Positions 53,548-60,692 of a DNA stretch of 64,000 nt are shown piece by piece; the stretch's first letter is position 1, and each line of letters begins with the position of its first letter. The position numbers and the translations under genes were made by a program. The DNA is from Ensifer adhaerens. GTDB lineage: Bacteria > Pseudomonadota > Alphaproteobacteria > Rhizobiales > Rhizobiaceae. Location: positions 226,014 through 290,013 of the forward strand of contig NZ_LAZS01000011.1 in assembly GCF_002007205.1 (NCBI RefSeq). The letters run 5' to 3'. The notes under the pieces are model-generated. The model saw nothing but the letters and a program-made list of their open reading frames with translations. It did no database searches and was not told the origin of the DNA.

Positions 53548-54393
53548 ATGCAGCTCTCGGATATCGATTTCCTGATCATCGGCGCCGCCAAGAGCGCGAC
53601 CACATGGCTGCAGCAATCGCTGCAGCAGAACCCTTCCGTCTATATGCCGGATCCCGAACTTCACTTCTTCAGCCGCAACTTCGAAAAGGGCGACGGCTGG
53701 TATCTGGAGCAGTTCGCACCGAAGTCCGAACAGGCCATCGTCGGCGAGAAATCCAATTCCTACCTCGACGCACCGGAAGCGGCTGCCCGCATCAAGAAAG
53801 CGCTGCCGCACGCGCGGCTGATCGCGCAGCTTCGAAATCCGGTCGACCGCGCCTATTCCGACTACTGCATGCTCTATCGCCGTGGAGAAGTCGGCACCGA
53901 CATCACCAGCTATCTCGATCCGCGCCAGGCGAAAGGTGGCCGTTTCCTGGTCGGCGGGCTCTACTGCCGCCAGCTGGAAGCCTATCTCGACCTGTATCCG
54001 GCCGAGAACCTGCAGGTTCTGCTCTATGAGCACATGCGCCAGAGCCCGCAGGCCCATCTCGATGCGGTCAGAGACTTCCTGCAACTGCCCTCGCCGCTGC
54101 ATCCGGTGTTCAACAAGGTCAAGGACAAGACCGTGCCCGTCGTGCCGCCGAAGCTTCGCCGACTTCTTCAGCCGTTAAAGCCGATCGCAGCCCCCTTCCG
54201 TGGCAATGCCATCGTGAAGGGCCTGCGCTCGATGGTCGCCCGCGAACTCGACTATGTGCCGCTGCCGACGGACCTGCGCAACCGGCTGGTCGAGTTCTAC
54301 GCGCCGGAAACCGAAAGGCTAGGCGCGCTTTTGAAGCAGGACCTTTCGGGTTGGCTGCAGGCGGCCGCCGGTAGCGCGCGACCAGCGGCCTGA
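53548..54393 (+). CDS. PAPS-dependent carbohydrate sulfotransferase
   Basis: 281 aa. The 5'-phosphosulfate-binding loop is IIGAAKSATTWL, with catalytic Lys15. The 3'-phosphate-binding motif is LRNPVDRAYSDY (95-106), with Arg and Ser in the right places. This is the standard signature of cytosolic sulfotransferases, including NodH/LpsS-like enzymes. It moves sulfate from PAPS to a sugar hydroxyl, giving PAP, which the cysQ product can clear. ATG 53548 is the start; the longer frame is out of context with the GT4 gene. Confidence 0.93.
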   Translation: MQLSDIDFLIIGAAKSATTWLQQSLQQNPSVYMPDPELHFFSRNFEKGDGWYLEQFAPKSEQAIVGEKSNSYLDAPEAAARIKKALPHARLIAQLRNPVDRAYSDYCMLYRRGEVGTDITSYLDPRQAKGGRFLVGGLYCRQLEAYLDLYPAENLQVLLYEHMRQSPQAHLDAVRDFLQLPSPLHPVFNKVKDKTVPVVPPKLRRLLQPLKPIAAPFRGNAIVKGLRSMVARELDYVPLPTDLRNRLVEFYAPETERLGALLKQDLSGWLQAAAGSARPAA

Positions 54394-54401
54394 TGCTGCC
54401 C

Positions 54402-54508
54402 TAAAGCGCGTCGCGCTCCTTCGGATTCGCTCCGTGCGCTTTAAGTTATCGGTTTGGTGCATGTCGTTGTCGCAAAACCGCTGCGCACTTTTGCGCGACA
54501 TGCCCTAG
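54402..54508. repeat. RIME-like palindromic repeat, copy 2
   Basis: Same two dyads as copy 1 at 47935-48040, with roughly nine of ten bases identical by eye. It lies between the convergent sulfotransferase and MFS genes, and its last bases (CTAG) supply the MFS stop codon at 54505-54507. Confidence 0.88.
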
Positions 54509-55707
54509 TCCGCGACAGATCGCTCAAATCGCAGGCCGAGAACGAGCGGCACGGCCACCAGATAGACGGCGACGACCGACAGCCAGATAGCCCCTGGCCA
54601 TTCCTGCCTGACGACGAAGTAAAAGCTCGAGAATGCGAGCGGGCTGACGATCGATGCCAGGCTCACGGCCGAGGCCAGCACGCCCTGAAACTGGCCTTGC
54701 CGGGTCTCATCGACCTGCCGGGTCGCGAGCGACTGCAAGGCCGGCACGCCGATGCCGCCAAGAACGAAAACCGGCATGATGGCGAAGATCATCCAGCCCT
54801 CGGTGGCGAATGCCATGACGACCAATCCGATGCACGCGCCGGCGACGCCGATGAGGATCGTCGTGCGTTCGCCGAGCCATTTCACCGCCGGGCCCGGAAG
54901 GAAAGCCTGGGCGAGGGCCTGACAAACGCCAAAGGCGCCGAGAGAAAGACCGATCCAGAACCCGTTCCAGTGAAAGGCGTCGCCACCCCACAGCGCCCAG
55001 CAGGTGCTGTAGGCCTCGCCGGTTGCGCTGAAGGTGATGAACAGAACGACGATCGGCATCAAGCCCTTGGAGGAGAAAGCCCAACTGAGCGGGCGAAGCG
55101 GATTGAGCGCCGCCAGGTCGATCTTCTCCCGGCCGGGAACGCGTGATTCCGGCAGGACGAAGAGCGCCAGCAACAGATTGCAGGCGTTCAGGACCGCAGC
55201 GGCAATGAAGGGCAACCGCAAGCCATGGTCGCCGAGGATGCCCCCGAGGACCGGGCCGACGATGAAGCCGATGCCGAACATGGCGTTGAACAGGCCGAAG
55301 CGGCGGGCACGCTTATGCTCGGGCGAGATATCGGTGATATAGGCGGTCGCGACAGCCAGATTGGCGCTCGTCAGGCCGGCGATTGCGCGCCCCACAAGAA
55401 GCATCCAGAGATTGGAGGCAAAGACCAGAAACAGGTAGTTGGCGGCGGCTCCGCCGAGAGAGAGCAGCAGGACGGGCCGTCGGCCGAGGCGGTCGCTGAG
55501 CGCACCGAGCACCGGTGCAAACAGGAACTGCATTACGGCATAAAGGGCAGTCATCGTGCCGATGAGCGGCGCGATATCTTCCGTCTGCGTGACCTCCTTT
55601 AGCAGCGACGGCAGAATGGGAAAGATCAGCCCGATGCCGACGGCATCGAGGATAATGGCAGCAAAAATGACGATAAGTGGTCTGTTCATGGTAAAGGGTG
55701 TGGTCAT
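54505..55707 (-). CDS. MFS exporter, TetA-like
   Basis: 400 aa with twelve membrane helices. The MFS motif between helices 2 and 3 reads GALSDRLGRRPVLLLSL. The antiporter motif in helix 5 is GIGFIVGPVLGGILG. This is the TCR/Tet family of proton-coupled drug exporters. Specific substrate unknown, and no tetR-type regulator is adjacent. GGAG precedes ATG 55705-55707. An inverted repeat at 55709-55734 covers this ribosome binding site. The stop codon lies within a RIME-like repeat. Confidence 0.88.
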   Translation of the reverse strand: MTTPFTMNRPLIVIFAAIILDAVGIGLIFPILPSLLKEVTQTEDIAPLIGTMTALYAVMQFLFAPVLGALSDRLGRRPVLLLSLGGAAANYLFLVFASNLWMLLVGRAIAGLTSANLAVATAYITDISPEHKRARRFGLFNAMFGIGFIVGPVLGGILGDHGLRLPFIAAAVLNACNLLLALFVLPESRVPGREKIDLAALNPLRPLSWAFSSKGLMPIVVLFITFSATGEAYSTCWALWGGDAFHWNGFWIGLSLGAFGVCQALAQAFLPGPAVKWLGERTTILIGVAGACIGLVVMAFATEGWMIFAIMPVFVLGGIGVPALQSLATRQVDETRQGQFQGVLASAVSLASIVSPLAFSSFYFVVRQEWPGAIWLSVVAVYLVAVPLVLGLRFERSVAD

Positions 55708-55708
55708 G

Positions 55709-55734
55709 GCACGCTCCGGTAGACGCGAGCGTGC
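55709..55734 (-). promoter_or_regulatory. inverted repeat over the MFS ribosome binding site
   Basis: GCACGCTC (55709-55716) and GAGCGTGC (55727-55734) form a perfect 8-bp dyad with a 10-bp spacer immediately upstream of the start codon. The Shine-Dalgarno GGAG lies on one arm. It could be an operator or an mRNA hairpin that masks translation. Confidence 0.5.
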
Positions 55735-56127
55735 GGCACCGCCAGGCGCCAATGGCTCGCGAGCAGGGGGCTGACGAAATGTCAGATATCTGGTTTCTGG
55801 GAGACGCTGGCCGATCCGCGCCGAAATAGGCGGGGATGGCATGTACTCGACCGCCTGGACGCCAATTCGTCCACCTGTTTACTCCGCCACTGAGCGGATC
55901 AAGGGAAGCGGTCGCTTTTCGCGACGGGCAACATTTACGTCAGATAGCCGCGCGCCGCAATCCCTGACTAGCGGCAAGTCAATAACATGAGATTTAAACT
56001 CCACTATTGCACTTGGCTCTGCGGCCCGCTATCCCATTCCCCGCGCCGGCCAACGGTGCGGGGATGGCGGGGGCGACTTCAATCCGATGAAAAGCCGTGA
56101 CGACAAGCTGGCTTTGATCTCGCCGCG
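55735..56127. other. intergenic region, no gene seen
   Basis: About 390 bp. No ORF with support. The last part abuts the truncated fhuB-like remnant, so a deletion endpoint probably lies near 56100-56128. Confidence 0.35.
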
Positions 56128-56512
56128 ACTGCGGCGGCGCTCATTCTTGGCCGTTGGCTCGCCGCACTGCCGCTTGGCGATACGACCGTCACGGCGATCG
56201 GGATACCGGGTCGTGCAGCTCGAGCCACCTTGTTCTTCGTTGCCGCCATTGCTGCTGCCGCCGCAACGATGATCGTCGGCCCGGTCAGCTTTGTCGGCCT
56301 CATGGTCCCCCCACCTCGGCGCCCAGGCCGGGTTTCGGCGCGAACGCGATCTGGTGCTCGCCTGCGCCCTCACCGGCGCTGCCTTCCTGGTTGGCGCGGA
56401 CTGGATCGGACGCAACCTTGCCTGGCCGTGGCCGATGGCGCCGGGTCTGATCTTCGCGCTCTTCGGCGGGCCGATCTTCCTCTGGCTCATCTGGCGGGGT
56501 CGCACGCAATGA
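56128..56512 (+). pseudogene. fhuB: fhuB/FecCD-type siderophore permease remnant, truncated and frameshifted
   Basis: Only the C-terminal ~125 residues of a FecCD permease remain. In frame, LILGRWLAALPLGDTT and VGPVSFVGLMVP are typical of FhuB. At the C run near 56307-56312 one extra C shifts the frame, after which HLGAQAGF... continues in another frame to the TGA at 56510-56512. The N-terminal ~80% and the upstream partner genes are missing. The stop overlaps ATG 56509, an alternative start of the next gene (ATGA), showing the former fhuBC operon. Either the gene is dead or the C run is a sequencing error; the truncation is not explained by that. Confidence 0.85.
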
Positions 56513-56592
56513 AGCCGGCTGCGAACAGCTTACCCGATCAAATCGAAACGCGGCCCGATCACGACCCGTCGGCAGACATTGCAGGAACCCCG

Positions 56593-57378
56593 ATGACAGA
56601 CGCCAGACCTCTCTTTGCGCTGCGTGACGCCAGTTTTTCCGTCGGCGGCCGCGTGCTCGTGCAACCGACGACCCTGGAGATCGCCAGGGGCGAGATGCTG
56701 GCGCTCGTCAGCCACAACGGCTCAGGCAAGTCGACCCTCCTGAAGATGCCGGCCCGGCAGCAGGCGCCGTCATCCGGCACGATTGCTTTCGACGGCAAGC
56801 CTCTCGAGGCCTGGGCCAGCCGTGACTTTGCCCGACGGCTCGCCTATCTGCCGCAGCAAATCCCCTCGGCTCCGGCCATGACCGTCCGGGAACTGGCGGC
56901 CATGGGGCGCTACCCCTGGCATGGCGCGCTCGGCCGGTTCGGGCGCGACGACCGGGAGAGCGTTGAGCGCGCTTTGGATCGTACACATATGCTGCCGCTT
57001 GCCGATCGGCTGGTGGACACGCTTTCCGGCGGCGAACGCCAGCGCGCCTGGCTCGCCATGCTGCTGGCGCAGAATGCGGCATGCCTGCTTCTCGACGAGC
57101 CCACGGCCGCGCTCGACGTTGCGCACCAGATCGAGGTGCTTTCGCTCGTTCGAACCCTGTCACGTGCCAGCGAATTGACCGTCATTCTCGTGCTGCATGA
57201 CATCAACATGGCCAGCCGTTTCTGCGACCAGATCGTTGCGCTCCATTCCGGCCGTCTCATCGCCAGCGGCCGGCCGGAGAGGATCATGGAAAAGACGACG
57301 CTCGAACGCATCTACGGGGTGCAGATGGATGTCTTCCCCCACCCCTCGGCCGAGCGCGTCATCGCCGTTCCGAGTTGA
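56593..57378 (+). CDS. fhuC: siderophore ABC transporter ATP-binding protein (FhuC-like)
   Basis: 261 aa ATPase. Walker A reads SHNGSGKST (40-48), with Ser in place of the first Gly. LSGGERQRAW is the signature, LLLDEPTAALD Walker B, and LHDINMASR the switch. LLKMPARQQAPSSG has Pro53 where FhuC proteins normally have Leu. The domain is otherwise complete. It would power ferric-hydroxamate import, but its permease gene is broken and no binding protein is nearby. ATG 56593 has AGGA before it; ATG 56509 overlapping fhuB is an alternative. Probably a decaying gene. Confidence 0.8.
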   Translation: MTDARPLFALRDASFSVGGRVLVQPTTLEIARGEMLALVSHNGSGKSTLLKMPARQQAPSSGTIAFDGKPLEAWASRDFARRLAYLPQQIPSAPAMTVRELAAMGRYPWHGALGRFGRDDRESVERALDRTHMLPLADRLVDTLSGGERQRAWLAMLLAQNAACLLLDEPTAALDVAHQIEVLSLVRTLSRASELTVILVLHDINMASRFCDQIVALHSGRLIASGRPERIMEKTTLERIYGVQMDVFPHPSAERVIAVPS

Positions 57379-57456
57379 GGGAAGACGAGCGGAAGGTCCA
57401 CGACCGATTTTGGCGGCCGGAGGGCGGCGTTCTACCCGGCTTGGCTCCGCTCCCGG

Positions 57457-57724
57457 CTAGGCGACCTGCACGTCAGGTCCCAAGTCCTTGGCCAGCACAA
57501 CGGCGTTTCTGCCCATGCGCTTGGCTTCATAAAGCGCGTCGTCCGCCTTCTGCAGCAGCCGCTCGAGCGGGTCTCGGCGGCGACCGCCGACGCGGCCCCG
57601 AGGCTGGCGGTCACGCAACCGTCAGCAAGACCCCGATGCGTGATCCGCAGCCCCTCGATGGCAGTCCGTATCCGCTCGGCCATCGCCAAAGCCTGCAGCG
57701 GTTCACGTCCGGCCGCCCGCACCA
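57457..57724 (-). pseudogene. diguanylate cyclase pseudogene, 3' part of GGDEF domain
   Basis: On the minus strand GREPLQALAMAERIRTAIEG is the GGDEF-domain segment that follows the GGDEF loop by about ten residues. It continues to VTASLGAASAVAAETRSS. A frameshift near 57562 then moves to LLQKADDALYEAKRMGRNA, the C-terminal end of the domain, stopping at 57457-57459. The 5' part of the same gene is 3 kb away at 60687-61602, separated by an insert. Confidence 0.85.
57719..57724. repeat. left insertion core GCACCA
   Basis: Six-base sequence at the junction of the GGDEF 3' fragment and the recombinase tail, identical to the right junction at 60687-60692. Likely an attachment-site core or target duplication. 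Confidence 0.65.
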
Positions 57725-58058
57725 CTTGAACATTCTGCGCCGCTATGTCTGCTAACACCTTGAACGGCAACGTGGTTTCGGCGGTTCGAAAGCCTAGTTC
57801 CGGGGCATATTGAAGATGCTCGGAGAAAACCAGCTTTCGCACGGCTCGTTGATCTTCGAGCTTCCCTGTTTCCCATAGTTTCCAAGGGCTTGCGAGAAAC
57901 GCTATGGCGGTTCGTAAGGTTTTGTCGAAATCCGGCATCGTCTTCTCGGAGTTTTCGATCTTCTCAACAAGCGCGGCCTTCTCCCTCTGGAGATCAACAA
58001 GGCGTGCCTCATAGGCTTCGACCCAACTGCGGATTCGTGGAGTTTGCAATTCGATCAA
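57725..58058 (-). pseudogene. serine recombinase C-terminal remnant
   Basis: About 110 residues of the C-terminal domain of a large serine recombinase: a coiled-coil segment (LVDLQREKAALVEKIEN), then FDKTLRTAIAFLASPWKLWE and RAVRKLVFSEHLQYAPELGF, and ending TTLPFKVLADIAA. The catalytic resolvase domain is missing, and a TAA stop lies just upstream of 58058. The frame reads straight into the GGDEF fragment across the junction core. It identifies the inserted DNA as a serine-recombinase element. Confidence 0.8.
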
Positions 58059-58092
58059 TTAGAAGCCCTATTGATTTGTCAGTCGGTACTTG

Positions 58093-59595
58093 TCATTGGC
58101 CGAGCGCCGGTTTGATCGTATGGACGTAGCCCAGTCCACTGCGTTTCCCGTCGATCCTGTAGCGCGAAATCCTGACCTCGCTCACGCGCCCGTAGCCGAT
58201 GTCGAATGCCACGACAGCGTGACCTGCCTCGTGAACGGCAAGCGAGCGTAGAAACTCTTCCGGCAGCTCCGTTGCCGTCGGCAATTGCTCTACGATGTGG
58301 TCCCCCGAAAGGACTTCCCGACGCCGCCGCGCCAGCCGCTTGGCATCCCGGACGAGTTGCTCGACGTCGGCACCCGACAGGCCATCGGTCGCCATGCCGA
58401 ACTTCTCGGCCTGGGACTGATCCAGATCGAGGCCGCTGTGGAATGCCAGGATCGATAGCCGTGACTTCGTATCAGGAAACGCAATTTCGAGTTGCCGATC
58501 CAGTCGGCCTGGCCGCCGGATCGCGAGATCGAGTTGGTCGGGATAATTGCAGGCTCCAATCACTACGACGCCCTCGCGACGTTCGAAACCGTCCAGAAGC
58601 TGCAGGAACCCCGCCATCGCGGCTCGCAAATAGCCGCGGTTTCGATCTGTCTCTGTCCGATCGCCGAACGTATCGACCTCGTCGACGAACAATATTGACG
58701 GCGCTTTCTCCTTCGCCTCGGCAAAGGAAGCCCGCATAGCTTTCAAGTGACTGTCGAGCGCGCCTGCTTCCTGCCATTCAGAAACCGAACCGTAAATGAT
58801 CGGCACCTGGCAGGAATTGGCGAGCGCGCTTACAAACATCGTCTTTCCAACACCTGGAGGTCCGGAAAGCAAGACCCCATTGTCGACATCGCTCCATGGG
58901 AGAACACCTGCCTTGTAGTCGGCGAGGTCTTTCGCAAGATTGGTTCCCCATTCCAGCGCAGGTCCGTATCCGTGCATGTCGGCAAGTGTCGGTCCCAACG
59001 GTTTTGCGACCTCGCGCGCGGGTTTCGCCGGCACGCGCGAATGAGTTCGCAATCTCTCCAGGGCAAGCATGGGATGACGGCGATCCTGAAAAGCCTTGAC
59101 CAATCGCGGCCAGGGCTCCGACAAAAGTAGGTCGACGTCCCGGTCTGATAGCGGCAGACCGGCACGTCGAAGCGCGGTCTCTGCATGCCGCCTCGTCCGC
59201 GGCTCCAAGTCCAGGACTGCGTCGGAAAACAGCCCCTTGTCGTCGTCGAGATTGTAGTCCGGCGGGGCGATGAAGATCGCTCTTTTGTTTTTATGAGCTT
59301 CCATCTCATCGCGAAATGACCGGTCCTTCCACTCATAGGCATAGGAGGTAAACTCCCGGGGCTTCCAGATGCCGGCAGCAAAGGCCTCGGCCGCTTCGGC
59401 ATAGACCGGGTGATAGAAATCGTCTCTGGCTCGAAGGGTCACGATGAAGTTCGAATGCGGTCTGTTCCTGGCCCGGAGTGACGCCGCGACCGAGCAGGAC
59501 GCCATGAAAACAGGCAACGTGACGATTGAGTTGCGGACATGCGTCTCCAGCTTCCAAGGCACGCGTGTACGTTTGGCCGAACGTGTTGAAGGCAT
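58093..59595 (-). CDS. AAA+ ATPase with truncated M41 (FtsH-like) protease domain
   Basis: 500 aa. A ~200-residue N-terminal domain of unknown type precedes a complete AAA+ module: Walker A GPPGVGKT (245-252), Walker B ILFVDEVD (301-308), and RRPGRLDR (360-367). Zinc-protease motif HEAGH is at 455-459. The protein then ends 41 residues later, before the third metal ligand (Asp/Glu) and most of the M41 helical domain. No transmembrane helix is seen, unlike FtsH. The missing end abuts the recombinase remnant, so a deletion fused the two regions. Unfolding may persist, but proteolysis is doubtful. Ten bases downstream of the DUF6634-like gene. Confidence 0.82.
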   Translation of the reverse strand: MPSTRSAKRTRVPWKLETHVRNSIVTLPVFMASCSVAASLRARNRPHSNFIVTLRARDDFYHPVYAEAAEAFAAGIWKPREFTSYAYEWKDRSFRDEMEAHKNKRAIFIAPPDYNLDDDKGLFSDAVLDLEPRTRRHAETALRRAGLPLSDRDVDLLLSEPWPRLVKAFQDRRHPMLALERLRTHSRVPAKPAREVAKPLGPTLADMHGYGPALEWGTNLAKDLADYKAGVLPWSDVDNGVLLSGPPGVGKTMFVSALANSCQVPIIYGSVSEWQEAGALDSHLKAMRASFAEAKEKAPSILFVDEVDTFGDRTETDRNRGYLRAAMAGFLQLLDGFERREGVVVIGACNYPDQLDLAIRRPGRLDRQLEIAFPDTKSRLSILAFHSGLDLDQSQAEKFGMATDGLSGADVEQLVRDAKRLARRRREVLSGDHIVEQLPTATELPEEFLRSLAVHEAGHAVVAFDIGYGRVSEVRISRYRIDGKRSGLGYVHTIKPALGQ

Positions 59596-59604
59596 TGCTC
59601 GCTC

Positions 59605-59979
59605 CTAGAATTTCAAGGTTCCAAAAGGCTCAGAGTGATCCGTGCTGAGCGGAGTAAAGCACAACCGCCACAGATTGCTGGAAATGCGATCTCTCCAGTA
59701 TTCGGGGTCGACCCGCGTGCCCAACCGATACCAACGCGACATAGTTCGCGCGATGCCGCGATCAGGGTCCAAATAAAAGAATTCGCTGGAGCTGGCAGCT
59801 CTGCCGTCGACGACGCTGGGATGTCCGATGGGCCGTCCGATCAAACACGGGACCGTGCGTTGGGCCAACGCCCACGTGTTGATGGCAACCGATGGCGATT
59901 GTGCATCGGCACATAGATCAATGTTCTGCAAATCATCGGAGAGACGCCGGAGGCACTCGGCAAGGGCGGATGGGGACAT
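59605..59979 (-). CDS. DUF6634-like protein of mobile regions
   Basis: 124 aa starting MSPSALAECLRRLSDDLQ. The middle (TVPCLIGRPIGHPSVVDG) and the SSEFFYLDPDRGIARTMSRWYRLG segment resemble small rhizobial proteins (DUF6634) found in islands and phage-like elements. Function unknown. The longer frame from 60279 would overlap the divergent HTH gene and is rejected. It ends nine bases before the AAA+ start, so both genes are probably co-transcribed. Confidence 0.65.
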   Translation of the reverse strand: MSPSALAECLRRLSDDLQNIDLCADAQSPSVAINTWALAQRTVPCLIGRPIGHPSVVDGRAASSSEFFYLDPDRGIARTMSRWYRLGTRVDPEYWRDRISSNLWRLCFTPLSTDHSEPFGTLKF

Positions 59980-60039
59980 ACCAAACAAAGTTCGAGAAAC
60001 CGAATCACCGTAGATGCTCTGCGGGTCGCTCGCGCGCTG

Positions 60040-60543
60040 ATGAACCTCTCGCAGCGCGAAGCTGCGGAGCGCGCTGCCGTGCCACATCGATACCTGACAA
60101 TTGTCGAAACGTCGGACGCGCGCATCAATACGAACCTCGAATTGGTTGATTTTTACGTTTCTGAGGGAATCGAGCTGCTTGGCGAGGCATCCATCGGAAA
60201 TGAGATCACCCGTGCTGGAGCTAGGTGGATACCTCCCAGCTCCCCCGAAATCAGCAACGCAGTGAAAGCCAGCTTTCACGCCGAAGACGCACGGGTTTCT
60301 TTCCGGGCTGCTAGAGCTTTGTTGAACAAGCGGCAGGATGAGATCGCGGCGCTAGCCGGTCTCAGCCGGGCCACCGTAAAAAGCCTGGAATCCGGCAAGG
60401 ACTGGGAGGAGTCGCACCAAACGCTTCTGAGCTTCTACGAGCGCGCTGGTGTCGATTTCATGGGATGGGGTGATCCGGTCACCGACAAGTATTTCGGCGT
60501 GGGAGTTAGATGGAAATCTCCAAACACAATTCAGCGCGGTTGA
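60040..60543 (+). CDS. XRE-family regulator with two HTH domains (start uncertain)
   Basis: 167 aa as annotated from ATG 60040. Two similar units are visible: NLSQREAAERAAVPHRYLT...GARWIPP and KRQDEIAALAGLSRATVKSLE...GVRWKSP. Each is an HTH followed by a short strand ending RW. The first HTH really starts upstream (TVDALRVARALMNLSQ), and that frame is open from 59917 but has no ATG, GTG or TTG there. The expected Met position is ATC at 60004-60006. It is divergent from the DUF6634-like gene, and probably regulates it and the AAA+ gene. Confidence 0.7.
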   Translation: MNLSQREAAERAAVPHRYLTIVETSDARINTNLELVDFYVSEGIELLGEASIGNEITRAGARWIPPSSPEISNAVKASFHAEDARVSFRAARALLNKRQDEIAALAGLSRATVKSLESGKDWEESHQTLLSFYERAGVDFMGWGDPVTDKYFGVGVRWKSPNTIQRG

Positions 60544-60686
60544 AGTGTAGCGAGATTTCAGGATGCATCGCGCTCCGGCCTTATCGGCGAAGCCGGGCGC
60601 AGTGCCTGAGCCGCAAATAATCCTAGCGTAGGCTCGTGTGTTTTAGGACGTCCATCCACATCGACTCGAACTTTCTCCCGTTCGGT

Positions 60687-60692
60687 GCACCA
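60687..60692. repeat. right insertion core GCACCA
   Basis: Copy of the six-base core at 57719-57724, at the junction between the element and the GGDEF 5' fragment. Confidence 0.65.

Larger units (their letters stand above)
57719..60692. mobile_element. ~3 kb insert in the diguanylate cyclase gene, serine-recombinase element remnant
   Basis: Both ends carry GCACCA (57719-57724, 60687-60692). Joining the flanks at one copy gives, on the minus strand, GGEEILV followed in frame by RAAGREPLQAL, with the normal 15 residues between GGEEI and AERIR. The insert carries a recombinase tail, a truncated AAA+/M41 gene, a DUF6634-like gene and an HTH gene. Most of the recombinase is deleted, so the element should be immobile. 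Confidence 0.8.

Noticed and set aside
59980..60279. 100-residue N-terminal extension of the DUF6634-like gene
   Set aside because: It is antisense to the HTH regulator; the family begins at the Met at 59979.
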